Assembly: GCF_947500255.1 (NCBI RefSeq)
Contig: NZ_CANMRL010000001.1
Location: forward strand, 186,001-250,000
DNA: 64,000 nt
Direction of reading: 5' to 3'
Source of the DNA: an uncultured Psychroserpens sp.
GTDB taxonomy: Bacteria; Bacteroidota; Bacteroidia; Flavobacteriales; Flavobacteriaceae
Below, piece after piece: positions 17,735 to 27,302 of the stretch. The notes under the pieces were generated by a model. It was not told the origin of the DNA. It ran no database searches and was given only the letters and a program-made list of their open reading frames with translations. The position numbers and the translations under genes were made by a program. Position 1 is the first letter of the stretch. Each line of letters begins with the position of its first letter.

Positions 17735-20700
17735 ATGAAAAAAATACTGTCACTTGTATTTTGTTTAGTATTCACGGTTAACAGCTTCTCTCAAACTACT
17801 GTAAGAAGAGATAGTTTAAGGCTAATTTATAATGTGTTTAATTACGATAATGCTTTTCCTATACTTCAGAAGACTGTCGCCAACCAAGTATCTAACGACG
17901 CGTCTGAAGCACTAGTAATCACACCAGAATATGGCTATTTTATTAACGTCAAACTGAGACGACTTATAAAAACTATAAAAAACCCATTGCAAGAACTAGA
18001 GAAAGACAATGTTGAATTTGAACGGAATGAACTAAAAGTTGATTGGAATAATAAAACTTTAGAATACGAAGCAAAAAAATTCAATGAAGAACGTGATCTT
18101 TATTTTAGTAGTGTAGATCTTGATGACAACGATAAAAAAGAACTTTATAACCATTTTACACAAGTAAATACAGGATTAAATATTCCTGAAAACAAAACCT
18201 ATAAAGACATTTATATTTTCAAGAAAAAAGTCTCAGCTAATGATGATTATAAAGAAGCTATCATTTATTTCGATCAATACGCGACACAAGGCTATTTTTT
18301 TGATGAATCAATTAAAGTGACCAAGATTTGCAACTATTCTTATGATGAACTCGACAACATGGACTATAACATACGTTATATGGCATTAGACCCAAATTCG
18401 AGATACATCATGGCAGAAGACATAGAAAATAAAGGACTGAAAATTATCGATTTAAAATCTCTTAAAGAGTTTACCCAACTTCTTAATTTTAAACTAAACG
18501 ATGTCCTTTTAATAAATGAACCCAACGACATTCTAAGTCTATCCGATTCTATTTTGAATAATCAGAGAGCGATTGAAAATCGCATCAATAAAAGTTTATC
18601 AAAATACAACTTAAATAGTTTTTCACCACCAAACGAAGAACATTTGATTGATTTCCATAAGCGCTATAAAACATTTTATGATGACGATTATTATATAAAA
18701 CCTTCGATTGAGAGTTTAAAAAATGACTCGATACTAGTCTTTAAAAATAAAACTCAGAAATTGAGTGTTGATGGTATATTGAAAAATCTATATGATGAGT
18801 TTTATGAAGATCTTATAGAAGATGATAATACTTTCTTAGAAGAAGATGAAGACATGATTCGCTCTGCGTCGTACGTGTTGTATTATGCTATAAATCAAAA
18901 CACAAAATCTAGGTATGGCTTAACTTATCTATATGATCATTTTACTCATTTTTCAGAAAAAAATAATGTCTTTGAATATACACCAATAATTCTTTTAGAT
19001 TCAACTCATAATAACGGATCATTTTCATTTATTAGGAATAAATTATCTTATAACATTTCAGCAAACCGACCAAAGGAAGACATTGGAAATACTGAATTTG
19101 AATTTAAATTCTCCTATGAAAATTCATGGTACTGCGAAGATGAGCTTTTTGTTCTAGAAAAGCCACTACCCAACTTACACACAAGAATTGATAGACTCTA
19201 CGATGATTATAACTCGGAAAAAATTAATTTTAAGTTTATCGATAATGATAGTCATATAACTCAGATTAACTTAATCGCTAAAGAGGATAACATTGTTAAT
19301 ATTGATATAGAGTCTCCTTTTGGACGTGGCCAACTAAAATTGCCAAGAAACAATTACAAGTTTGGATATATCCAAAAGAACAATCGTATTAATGATATTA
19401 TCAAGCATTATAAAAATGTTCATAATCTAAAATCTGATGCTCAACTATACGAACATTATAATAAGTTAGGTGAAGATAATGTCGTCACAATTAAATTGGA
19501 TCCTAAATTGGTTGCTGACCATATACCTTTAGAAGTATCAAGGGATTTTTGGACATCACATTTTAATAATGAAGACACACCTATTATTGGATTTTCAGAC
19601 AATAGTCGTTATATGCTCTGGAATTCTCAGATTAGCTCAATATACAATTCCGAATTATTATATCTGGTAGATCTTAAAGACAAGAAAATTGTAGGTCGCT
19701 TCCCTTTTGACTACAGTAAAAAAATCCATTATCCCTCTTTTCACAACGATTATAAAGTGCTTCTTATGCCCTTATCTGAAAATCATTTTGAAGTCTATGA
19801 CCTCATTAAACAAAAAAAATTGGCCGACTATTATTACTATTCCGAATCTGATTGGTATGTAGTTACGCCAGAATGTTTGTTTGATAAAAGTCCGAATGCT
19901 AAAGACAATTTATATTTTGTTTATGGTGATAAAGAAATTTTTGAGTTGGATCAGTTTAAAAAAGAATATAAAGTCAATGACTTACTAAACGTGTTACTTG
20001 GATACAACGATAAGCCGCTTCCTAAATTATTAAACCTTCAAAACGAAATAAAAAAGCTTCCACCAATTATTGACTATCAAATAATTGATAATACAGTTTT
20101 ATCAGGAACAATTACCAAACGTGAAGGTGGTGTAAACAATGTTTTTTTTACAATTGCAGGAAGTGATAAAAAGGAAATTCCACTTGACTTTAACGATCAA
20201 GGCATTTCAAATTTTACACTTTCATTAGATGAGTTTAATGATAGTTATGTTAGCGACAATATGATATCGGTAAGAGCAACGAATAGCTCAAATACTATAT
20301 CGAGCAATGGACCTATTTTAAATTATACATACAAAGCGTCTCTTAAAGATGCTCAAGTAAAAACATCGACTTACAATCCAGAGGCTAAACTATTTGCTCT
20401 TTTTGTAGGTATTGAAAACTACAACAATCGTAAATTAGAATATGCTGAAGACGATGCAACTGATATGGAAACTTGTGTTGATTTAATTAACAAGAAGCTC
20501 TACAAAAACAATCCATATATTAAGTCTTTGACCAATGTTCAAGCAACTAAAGACAATATCATAAATGAACTCAATTATATTAATGATAATGCGAGAGCTC
20601 AAGATGTGATCTTACTCTATTTTAGTGGTCATGGTATTACTGGTGATGCCTTACTGGATAAGCAAATTGGCAATAACAACTTTTATTTTATTACTGAAAA

Positions 20701-21649
20701 CTTCAACTATGTGAATAAGGATTATTTTTCTGAAATAGAAATTGATAATCAATTTAACAGTGATGTCGCGATTTCATCTGCAGAGCTAATGAGTTTCCTT
20801 TCTGGAGAAAACTTATATGCTCAGAAGAAAATATTGATTATGGATGCTTGTTATTCTGGAAAACTGATAGAAGATAACACCTTAACCTCAGTTAAATCTG
20901 ATGGTGGTAAATTAACAGCCGCACAAGAAAAAGCACTACGTGATTTAAACTCTAAAACTGGAACTGTAGTGATGACTGCGTCTCGAAGTGATGAAAAAGC
21001 CTATGAAGATGATATATACCAACATTCTTTCCTGACTTGGGGATTATTAAAAGCACTTAAAGAAAAAGACTTTGACGATGATAATGTTAATATTGGTGCT
21101 TGGCTGAGTTATGCCAAATACATTGTAGAGAATCAAATCTCTAACATACAAATTCAAAAACCATCTGTAGACTTCAATAAAGATTTTGATTTTGCTATTG
21201 GATCTGTAAAAGATAATGTCTTAGCTAATTTTAAACTCCCTAGTCCATTACCGTTAATGAATAATGCAAAAATTAATGGTGATAATAATTCCTTTAATTC
21301 TGTGCAACGAGCTTCGGAAATACAATCAAAAATAAGCACATTATTAAAAGAACATTCAAATTTAGAAAACACTTCTACACGTGTTTTTACGTTTAGGGAG
21401 CTTGATTATAAAGTAACCGAATCAGGATATAGACTCTATGGAAGCACTTCAATTAATCCTAATACTATTAAACTAAAGTATTGGCTTTTTAAAGACGGTA
21501 AGCCCATTACTTTAAATAAAACGCAATGCAACTTAGATGATGAAAACCCACAATACTGCCAAGTTTTTGACAAAAATAACTTAGATGAAGATATCGTTGC
21601 TTTTACAGATGATCTCATTAATCAAGTTAGAATACATAGAGAACAATAA
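17735..21649 (+). CDS. Large secreted caspase-family (peptidase C14-like) protein
   Basis: A 1,304-residue protein beginning with a signal peptide (ending NSFSQ). Residues of about 30-870 have no family I can name, but contain short WD/beta-propeller-like blades such as NIRYMALDPNSRYIMAED and PIIGFSDNSRYMLWN. From about residue 882 a caspase/metacaspase-fold domain follows: FALFVGIENYNN, the catalytic His in LYFSGHG (His966) and the catalytic Cys in LIMDACYSGK (Cys1039), then VVMTASRSDEKAYED. About 170 residues follow without a type IX sorting domain that I can recognise. The ATG at 17735 is chosen for its signal peptide. Location is probably the periplasm; substrate is unknown. It is bounded by terminators on both sides and is likely monocistronic. 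Confidence 0.82.
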   Translation: MKKILSLVFCLVFTVNSFSQTTVRRDSLRLIYNVFNYDNAFPILQKTVANQVSNDASEALVITPEYGYFINVKLRRLIKTIKNPLQELEKDNVEFERNELKVDWNNKTLEYEAKKFNEERDLYFSSVDLDDNDKKELYNHFTQVNTGLNIPENKTYKDIYIFKKKVSANDDYKEAIIYFDQYATQGYFFDESIKVTKICNYSYDELDNMDYNIRYMALDPNSRYIMAEDIENKGLKIIDLKSLKEFTQLLNFKLNDVLLINEPNDILSLSDSILNNQRAIENRINKSLSKYNLNSFSPPNEEHLIDFHKRYKTFYDDDYYIKPSIESLKNDSILVFKNKTQKLSVDGILKNLYDEFYEDLIEDDNTFLEEDEDMIRSASYVLYYAINQNTKSRYGLTYLYDHFTHFSEKNNVFEYTPIILLDSTHNNGSFSFIRNKLSYNISANRPKEDIGNTEFEFKFSYENSWYCEDELFVLEKPLPNLHTRIDRLYDDYNSEKINFKFIDNDSHITQINLIAKEDNIVNIDIESPFGRGQLKLPRNNYKFGYIQKNNRINDIIKHYKNVHNLKSDAQLYEHYNKLGEDNVVTIKLDPKLVADHIPLEVSRDFWTSHFNNEDTPIIGFSDNSRYMLWNSQISSIYNSELLYLVDLKDKKIVGRFPFDYSKKIHYPSFHNDYKVLLMPLSENHFEVYDLIKQKKLADYYYYSESDWYVVTPECLFDKSPNAKDNLYFVYGDKEIFELDQFKKEYKVNDLLNVLLGYNDKPLPKLLNLQNEIKKLPPIIDYQIIDNTVLSGTITKREGGVNNVFFTIAGSDKKEIPLDFNDQGISNFTLSLDEFNDSYVSDNMISVRATNSSNTISSNGPILNYTYKASLKDAQVKTSTYNPEAKLFALFVGIENYNNRKLEYAEDDATDMETCVDLINKKLYKNNPYIKSLTNVQATKDNIINELNYINDNARAQDVILLYFSGHGITGDALLDKQIGNNNFYFITENFNYVNKDYFSEIEIDNQFNSDVAISSAELMSFLSGENLYAQKKILIMDACYSGKLIEDNTLTSVKSDGGKLTAAQEKALRDLNSKTGTVVMTASRSDEKAYEDDIYQHSFLTWGLLKALKEKDFDDDNVNIGAWLSYAKYIVENQISNIQIQKPSVDFNKDFDFAIGSVKDNVLANFKLPSPLPLMNNAKINGDNNSFNSVQRASEIQSKISTLLKEHSNLENTSTRVFTFRELDYKVTESGYRLYGSTSINPNTIKLKYWLFKDGKPITLNKTQCNLDDENPQYCQVFDKNNLDEDIVAFTDDLINQVRIHREQ

Positions 21650-21681
21650 CATTAGTTGCTTAATATGTAAACGCTCATAAA

Positions 21682-21718
21682 AAAAGCTCTAGAACATAAA
21701 CGTCCTAAAGCTTTTAAA
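21682..21718. terminator. Imperfect terminator between the caspase gene and a convergent lipoprotein gene
   Basis: AAAAGCTCTAGAAC (21682-21695) pairs with GTCCTAAAGCTTTT (21702-21715) with two mismatches. A seven-T run follows on the minus strand, so it fits the lipoprotein gene best. Confidence 0.55.
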
Positions 21719-21740
21719 AAACCAACTTAATCTACTAAAG

Positions 21741-22622
21741 TTAATTCAACGTCACATCAATCACGTTTCCGTTGTTTGTTGTGAAGGTGGCTTGATTATC
21801 GCAATCCCCATTTCCATAATCAAACGTCCCACCAAAATTTGTGCGTTGTACATCTACACTTCCACTTACAAAGTAAAAGCAAATCACTTCACGGCGTAAA
21901 GGTGTTAACACTTCATAGGTATGCATATTACCATTTACGAATGTTGTTGTCCAATTTCCTGTAATTTCAAAAACATTATCACTCCATACACCACTTCCAA
22001 AACCTTCAATCCATTCTTTTACTTTAAGTCCTTCTCTACTCGCTTGAGCACCATTAGGCCATATCACAGTCAAATCTAATGTATGCGTAAACTGTGGATT
22101 TCCGTTATCATTTGATAGTTGTTTCAAGAGTGTTTTACTACCTAAAATATTTTTAGCATCAAAGAAGAAGTCTATCAAATTATAGGTAATTAATACTTCT
22201 TGAGCTTCAGTATCTCTTGTATAAGAAAATACAATTTGCCCTTTAAGTAAATGACCATGAACGATACAACCCTCTGTACCAAAATCGATTGTTACTTCTC
22301 TAAATCCTTGCTGTGCAACTATAGTAATCGTGACACAGTCTGGTAATCCAGATTGCTGCGCTGTACGATCTAAAGTATTGGATTCTTCTTCTTCATAGGC
22401 GCCTATAATAATATCGCCAATCACATTTGCTGCTGTATCAATATCAGAAGAGAGTCTAACTTCTGAAATTTCTACATCTTGTTCTTCTTCTGTAACAGTA
22501 TCTTCATTGCTACAACTTGTAAATGTCAAACCTAAAACCACTAAGGTTAACATAAATCTAGTACTTACTTTACTCACAGCATTTCTCATGCTAGCTTTGA
22601 GTTCATCATTTGTAAAATTCAT
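21741..22622 (-). CDS. Hypothetical lipoprotein
   Basis: A 293-residue protein with a lipobox LTFTSC followed by an acidic stretch (SNEDTVTEEEQDVEISEV). The rest is beta-rich with a repeated antiparallel pattern (VTIDFGTEGCIVHGHLLKG, TFDYGNGDCDNQATF) and no recognised catalytic motif. The start at 22622 gives an unusually long n-region; the in-frame ATG at 22589 (MRNAVSKVSTRF) gives a more ordinary lipoprotein signal and may be the true start. It is probably anchored to a membrane leaflet facing the periplasm or surface. No family name is recognised. Confidence 0.65.
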   Translation of the reverse strand: MNFTNDELKASMRNAVSKVSTRFMLTLVVLGLTFTSCSNEDTVTEEEQDVEISEVRLSSDIDTAANVIGDIIIGAYEEEESNTLDRTAQQSGLPDCVTITIVAQQGFREVTIDFGTEGCIVHGHLLKGQIVFSYTRDTEAQEVLITYNLIDFFFDAKNILGSKTLLKQLSNDNGNPQFTHTLDLTVIWPNGAQASREGLKVKEWIEGFGSGVWSDNVFEITGNWTTTFVNGNMHTYEVLTPLRREVICFYFVSGSVDVQRTNFGGTFDYGNGDCDNQATFTTNNGNVIDVTLN

Positions 22623-22718
22623 AATTGAGTATTTGATGTTAATATGGTGTTAAGACTAACCAAAAATGAAAACGTTTAATTTTCCGAATAAAAAAATAAA
22701 TCTAGGTATCGCAAATAC

Positions 22719-22747
22719 TTGGAAATCATTAAAAATTACTATATTTG
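22719..22747 (+). promoter_or_regulatory. Promoter of rpsO
   Basis: A -33 TTG (22719-22721), an 18-nt spacer and TATATTTG (22740-22747) make one of the best Bacteroidota-type promoters in the window. It implies a transcript start near 22754 and a leader of about 50 nt. Confidence 0.75.
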
Positions 22748-22751
22748 CCGC

Positions 22752-22770
22752 TTGAAAGAAAGACTTTCAA
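22752..22770 (+). promoter_or_regulatory. 5'-terminal hairpin in the rpsO leader
   Basis: TTGAAAG (22752-22758) pairs perfectly with CTTTCAA (22764-22770) around the loop AAAGA. It sits at the predicted 5' end of the rpsO transcript and could be part of an S15 autoregulatory leader or a stabilising cap structure; function is inferred. Confidence 0.4.
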
Positions 22771-22802
22771 CGTACATAAAAATCATTTACAATAATATTA
22801 GC

Positions 22803-23072
22803 ATGTATTTAGATCAAAAAGAAAAAGAAGCAATTTTCAAAAAACACGGTAAAAATGCCAAAGACACTGGAACAGCAGAAGGTCAAATTGCATTATTTAC
22901 TTACAGAATTAATCACTTAACTGAGCACTTAAAAAACAATCGTAAAGATTACAACACAGAACGCTCGTTAGTAAAATTAGTAGGTAAGCGTCGTGCTTTA
23001 CTTGATTACTTAACTAAAAAAGATATCTTAAGATATCGTGCGATAGTTAAAGAATTAGGATTAAGAAAATAA
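22803..23072 (+). CDS. rpsO: 30S ribosomal protein S15
   Basis: An 89-residue ribosomal protein with the S15 signature: GTAEGQIALFTYRINHLTEH, HLKNNRKDYNTERSLVKLVGKRR and DILRYRAIVKELGLRK. It binds the central domain of 16S rRNA early in 30S assembly. The ATG at 22803 is used because the longer frame starts at a TTG that is the -33 promoter element. It has its own promoter and terminator and is followed by pnp, the classical rpsO-pnp order. Confidence 0.95.
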   Translation: MYLDQKEKEAIFKKHGKNAKDTGTAEGQIALFTYRINHLTEHLKNNRKDYNTERSLVKLVGKRRALLDYLTKKDILRYRAIVKELGLRK

Positions 23073-23076
23073 TATC

Positions 23077-23102
23077 AAAGAGGCTCCGTGCCTCTTTTTT
23101 TA
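23077..23102 (+). terminator. Terminator after rpsO
   Basis: AAAGAGGC (23077-23084) and GCCTCTTT (23090-23097) form an 8-bp stem with loop TCCGT, followed by further Ts. It lies directly after the rpsO stop and may be partly read through into pnp. Confidence 0.82.
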
Positions 23103-23172
23103 TATAAATAACTCTTACGATAGAGTATAATAATCGTAAATAAGAAGCTAATTACAGTTTTTCATTGGTCAA

Positions 23173-23188
23173 GACATTTTAAAATGTC
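23173..23188. promoter_or_regulatory. Perfect palindrome upstream of pnp
   Basis: GACATTTTAAAATGTC is a perfect 16-nt palindrome about 82 nt before the pnp ATG. It could be a protein-binding site or an RNA hairpin in the pnp leader. A CA-rich stretch (23187-23215) follows it. Confidence 0.35.
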
Positions 23189-23270
23189 ACACAACAACTA
23201 CAACAACACAACGACCATTGTTTAACATTGTTCTAATATGCAATAGAATTAGAACTAGAATTAAAAATTT

Positions 23271-25526
23271 ATGATTCCAAAAACTTTTAAAGAGGTCATA
23301 GACCTTGGTGACGGTAGAGAGATTTCTATCGAAACTGGAAAACTTGCAAAACAAGCGCATGGAAGCGTTGTTGTGCAATCTGGAAAATGTATGTTATTAT
23401 GTACAGTTGTTTCCAATTACCATCAAGCAGATGTAGACTTTTTGCCACTAACTGTTGATTACAGAGAGAAGTTTGCCTCAGCTGGACGCTATCCTGGAGG
23501 TTTCTTCAAAAGAGAAGCAAGACCAAGTGATGGTGAAGTCTTGACTATGCGTTTAGTAGATCGTGTATTACGTCCGCTATTCCCAAAAGATTATCATTCT
23601 GAAACTCAAGTGATGATTCAATTAATGTCTCATGATGAGAATGTGATGCCAGACGCTATGGCTGGTTTAGCAGCTTCAGCAGCTATTCAATTATCAGATT
23701 TCCCATTTGAATGTCCAATCTCTGAAGCTAGAGTTGGTCGCATCAATGGTGAATTTATCATTAACCCAACACGTGCACAATTAGAAGAATCTGACATCGA
23801 TATGATGATTGGAGCATCTGCCGATTCTGTAATGATGGTTGAAGGTGAAATGGATGAGATTTCTGAAGAAGAAATGGCAGAAGCTATCAAATTTGCACAT
23901 GAAGCAATTAAGGTACAATGTGCTGCTCAAGTAAAATTAGCTGAAGCTTTCGGTAAAAAAGAAACACGTGAATACGATCCTGAGCGTTCTGATGAAGACC
24001 TAGCGAAGAAAATTCACGATATGGTTTATGATAAAACCTATGCAATTGCAAAAGCTGGTTCGGCAAAACATGAACGTGGTGCTGCATTTAGTGAAATTAA
24101 AGAAGAAGTTTTCGAATCGTTCTCAGAAGAAGAGCAAGAAGATTTAGGGAAACTAATTCATAAGTATGTTGCAAAAGCACAAAAAGAAGCTATTAGAAAC
24201 CTAACCTTGGATGAAGGTTTACGTTTAGATGGTCGTAAAACTGACGAGATCAGACCTATTTGGTGTGAAATTGACTATTTACCTTCAACCCATGGTTCTG
24301 CAATCTTTACACGTGGGGAAACTCAAGCATTAGCGACGGTAACTTTAGGAACCTCTAGAGAAGCCAATCAAATTGATATGCCATCTTACGAAGGTGAAGA
24401 GCGTTTCTATTTACACTATAACTTCCCTCCTTTTTCTACTGGAGAAGCTAGACCAATTAGAGGAACATCTCGTAGAGAAGTAGGTCATGGTAACTTAGCA
24501 CAACGTGCATTAAAAGGAATGGTACCTGAAGAATGTCCATATACAGTAAGAGTTGTATCTGAAGTTTTAGAATCTAATGGATCGTCATCTATGGCAACTG
24601 TTTGTTCTGGAACAATGGCATTAATGGATGCTGGTGTACAACTAAAAAAACCTGTTTCTGGAATTGCTATGGGATTAATTTCTGATGCTGACTCTGGAAA
24701 ATATGCAGTATTATCTGATATTTTAGGTGATGAAGATCACTTAGGAGATATGGATTTTAAAGTGACTGGTACAGCTGATGGTATCACTGCTTGTCAAATG
24801 GATATAAAAGTAAAAGGTCTATCATATGAGATTTTAGTGAATGCATTAAAACAAGCTCGTGATGGTCGTTTACATATCTTAGAAAAATTAACCGATACGA
24901 TTGCTACTCCGAATGCAGAAGTTAAGGAGCATGCACCTACAATGGTAACTAGACGTATTCCTAATGAGTTTATTGGAGCCTTAATTGGTCCTGGTGGAAA
25001 AGTCATTCAAGAGTTACAAAAAGAAACCGAAACAACTATCGTTATCAATGAAGACCCTGTTACTGAAGAAGGTATTGTTGAAGTATTAGGTGTTGGTAGT
25101 AAAGGTATTGATGCTGTTATGGCAAAAATTGACTCTTTATTATTTAAACCTGAAGTTGGAAGTGTTTATGAAGTTAAAGTCATCAAGATGTTAGATTTTG
25201 GTGCTGTAGTAGAGTACACTGAAGCGCCTGGAAATGAAGTATTACTTCACGTAAGTGAATTAGCTTGGGAACGTACTGAAAATGTATCTGATGTTGTAAA
25301 CATGGGAGATGTATTTGATGTAAAGTACTTTGGTATAGATTCTAGAACTCGTAAAGAGAAAGTATCTCGCAAAGCGATTTTACCAAAACCTGAAGGTTAT
25401 CAACCAAGACCACCAAGAGATAATAACAGAGGTGGACGCGATAATAACAGAGGAAGAGATAATCGCGGACGTGATAATCGTCGTGATGATCGCAAACCTA
25501 GAAATAATGACAAGAAAGACGATTAA
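23271..25526 (+). CDS. pnp: Polyribonucleotide nucleotidyltransferase (PNPase)
   Basis: A 751-residue phosphorolytic 3'-to-5' exoribonuclease. It contains two RNase PH domains ([19 protein letters not shown] at the start; the second with [15 protein letters not shown] and [20 protein letters not shown]), an alpha-helical linker, a KH domain with the [12 protein letters not shown] loop, and an S1 domain ([20 protein letters not shown]). After S1 there is an Arg/Gly/Asn/Asp-rich tail of about 40 residues with repeated DNRGR units. It acts in mRNA turnover in the cytosol. The gene is preceded by rpsO and ends at a strong terminator. Confidence 0.96.
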   Translation: MIPKTFKEVIDLGDGREISIETGKLAKQAHGSVVVQSGKCMLLCTVVSNYHQADVDFLPLTVDYREKFASAGRYPGGFFKREARPSDGEVLTMRLVDRVLRPLFPKDYHSETQVMIQLMSHDENVMPDAMAGLAASAAIQLSDFPFECPISEARVGRINGEFIINPTRAQLEESDIDMMIGASADSVMMVEGEMDEISEEEMAEAIKFAHEAIKVQCAAQVKLAEAFGKKETREYDPERSDEDLAKKIHDMVYDKTYAIAKAGSAKHERGAAFSEIKEEVFESFSEEEQEDLGKLIHKYVAKAQKEAIRNLTLDEGLRLDGRKTDEIRPIWCEIDYLPSTHGSAIFTRGETQALATVTLGTSREANQIDMPSYEGEERFYLHYNFPPFSTGEARPIRGTSRREVGHGNLAQRALKGMVPEECPYTVRVVSEVLESNGSSSMATVCSGTMALMDAGVQLKKPVSGIAMGLISDADSGKYAVLSDILGDEDHLGDMDFKVTGTADGITACQMDIKVKGLSYEILVNALKQARDGRLHILEKLTDTIATPNAEVKEHAPTMVTRRIPNEFIGALIGPGGKVIQELQKETETTIVINEDPVTEEGIVEVLGVGSKGIDAVMAKIDSLLFKPEVGSVYEVKVIKMLDFGAVVEYTEAPGNEVLLHVSELAWERTENVSDVVNMGDVFDVKYFGIDSRTRKEKVSRKAILPKPEGYQPRPPRDNNRGGRDNNRGRDNRGRDNRRDDRKPRNNDKKDD

Positions 25527-25548
25527 TTCCTCTTCTCTTTATAAACAT

Positions 25549-25582
25549 AAAGCCTCACATATTAACTGTGAGGCTTTTTTTT
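25549..25582. terminator. Terminator after pnp
   Basis: AAAGCCTCACA and TGTGAGGCTTT form an 11-bp perfect stem around a 7-nt loop, followed by a T-run on the plus strand. It separates pnp from the convergent barrel gene. Confidence 0.88.
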
Positions 25583-25585
25583 ATG

Positions 25586-26164
25586 TTATCGTTTTTTATT
25601 CCATTGTAAGATTAATCCAACATTGTAAAAAGATTTTATACTGTTAAAATTTATTTGAGCCATTACCCCTAATGAAAATCGTTTCCCGGTCATTACACGG
25701 AATTTTGTCATTATAGGAAACCCTATTGTGCTTTTTGATGTTTGTCTGCGAGATTCATTATCGATATGTCTCGAGTTAAACCTAAAATAGCCTGCCCCTA
25801 AATGCGCTTCAAAAAAAACAGTACGTGATATAGGAATCATTCTTCCATAAAATAAATTTATTTGATCAATACCATTAGATGTGCCAAGGATATTAAACTC
25901 AGTGCCCGAATATAAAGACAAAGTTAAAAGGTGTTTTTCTAAATAGGAAAAAGTCACATCGGCTCCTATGGTAATTCCTGTATCATTAAAATCCTTATAA
26001 CTTTCCACTGCTTTTCCAAATGTATTACCGTTAAAATCTGAATAATAACCCAATATAGGATTAATTGAAAATGAACGGTACCGCCAAGCATTACCTTGAG
26101 CGTTATCTTGTGAAAAACTCAGTGCAGACAAAAAAAGAAACAGGTACAATATAATTGCTTTCAT
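25586..26164 (-). CDS. Small outer-membrane beta-barrel protein, hypothetical
   Basis: A 192-residue protein with a signal peptide (MKAIILYLFLFLSALSFSQ) and a beta-rich body: SFSINPILGYYSDFNG, TIGADVTFSYLEKHLLTL, FFEAHLGAGYFRFN, FSLGVMAQINFNS and NVGLILQWNKKR. The pattern of alternating hydrophobics fits an 8-stranded outer-membrane barrel. No named family is recognised. It is convergent with pnp and divergent from the HTH regulator at 26301. Confidence 0.65.
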   Translation of the reverse strand: MKAIILYLFLFLSALSFSQDNAQGNAWRYRSFSINPILGYYSDFNGNTFGKAVESYKDFNDTGITIGADVTFSYLEKHLLTLSLYSGTEFNILGTSNGIDQINLFYGRMIPISRTVFFEAHLGAGYFRFNSRHIDNESRRQTSKSTIGFPIMTKFRVMTGKRFSLGVMAQINFNSIKSFYNVGLILQWNKKR

Positions 26165-26246
26165 AATAATAGAATTTTGATTAAAACCATAAAACTACTT
26201 GCGATATTTAAGTAAACCGTAATGAAAAAGGCGATTTTGCAATATA

Positions 26247-26269
26247 TTTTTTGTATTTTTTACAAATTA
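26247..26269. promoter_or_regulatory. Operator-like inverted repeat before the first HTH regulator
   Basis: TTTGTA-N5-TACAAA (26250-26266) lies inside a 23-nt stretch (26247-26269) that matches the site at 30168-30190 at 18 positions. It sits 31 nt before the ATG of the regulator, suggesting autoregulation. The TTTG could alternatively be a -33 promoter element. Confidence 0.55.
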
Positions 26270-26300
26270 ATAATAATATTCAACTATTAATTTTCGTTTT

Positions 26301-27299
26301 ATGCAAAATCAATTTATCGCCTATTTAAAAGAAAAAAGCACAAGTACAACCTCTTTTGTAGATGAGATCGCTACGGTTTTAGATATTGGGTATGATGCGG
26401 CTTATAGACGGGTAAATATGAAAACTCATTTGAGTCTTGAGGAAAGTATAAAACTTGCCAAACACTATAACATATCTCTTAATAAGCTTTATGAAATAGG
26501 TAGCCAGAATACTATTCTTGCCGAAAAATCACCAATCATTACCAATGAACGACATCTGGAAGACTATTTCAGTAAATCAATAGAAAATTTAAAACCTTTA
26601 ACACAGCTCAAAAGTGCCTCGATCTTATATTCTGCAAAAGACATTCCGCTGTTTTACACTCTTAAAGATTCGTATATCACGCGCTATAAAATTTATGTTT
26701 GGTTAAAACTCACTAATAAAGAGATGACTAAAAACAAAGTATCCTTTGATACATTTATAGATACAATTCCAACCTCTTTACTGGAAAAAGCATTTGAACT
26801 AGGACAAACTTATAACTACATAGACATTACAGAATTTTGGAACGACAATACCATCAATGGTACTTTACAACAAATTGTTTACTTTTTCGAATCGCAATTA
26901 CTATCTAAAGATCTAGCTTTAAAGATCTGTGATGACCTTGAAGACATTATTCATCATGTAGAAAAACAAACCATTCAGCAAAGTATTATAAATTCTAAGA
27001 ACAATGCATCATATAATTTATACAAAAGCGATTTATTAACTATGAGTAATATTATCATGGTTAAAACAACTCATAAAAAAGCTTTTTTCGTGCCTTACAC
27101 TGTTTTAGAATATTTAAAGATTGAGCATGATGCTACTTGTGATATCATGGATGACTTTTTTAGCAGGCAAATGACCAACTCTAAATTATTAGTACACTCT
27201 GGAGAGAAGGACCGCACCTTGTTTTTTAATAAAATGCTCCAAAAAATTAATAAATTAAGAAGTCAAATTAACATTGATAATCCTTCAGGATATGAGTAA
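26301..27299 (+). CDS. HTH transcriptional regulator, paralog 1
   Basis: A 332-residue protein. Residues of about 16-66 look like an XRE/BetR-type helix-turn-helix: DEIATVLDIGYDAAYRRVN followed by LSLEESIKLAKHYNISLNKL. The remaining 260 residues have no family I recognise, but share motifs with the protein at 30206-31174 (SAKDIPLFYT, YVWLKL, SGEKDRTLFFNKM), so they define a common effector or dimerisation domain. It is convergent with the desaturase at 27303, only 3 nt between stops. An inverted repeat shared with its paralog lies upstream. It probably controls the adjacent desaturase operon or itself; this is inference from context. Confidence 0.72.
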   Translation: MQNQFIAYLKEKSTSTTSFVDEIATVLDIGYDAAYRRVNMKTHLSLEESIKLAKHYNISLNKLYEIGSQNTILAEKSPIITNERHLEDYFSKSIENLKPLTQLKSASILYSAKDIPLFYTLKDSYITRYKIYVWLKLTNKEMTKNKVSFDTFIDTIPTSLLEKAFELGQTYNYIDITEFWNDNTINGTLQQIVYFFESQLLSKDLALKICDDLEDIIHHVEKQTIQQSIINSKNNASYNLYKSDLLTMSNIIMVKTTHKKAFFVPYTVLEYLKIEHDATCDIMDDFFSRQMTNSKLLVHSGEKDRTLFFNKMLQKINKLRSQINIDNPSGYE

Positions 27300-27302
27300 A
27301 AT

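Noticed and set aside
22719-22802. N-terminal extension of ribosomal protein S15
   Set aside because: S15 proteins begin at the inner ATG; the TTG of the longer frame is the -33 element of the promoter.
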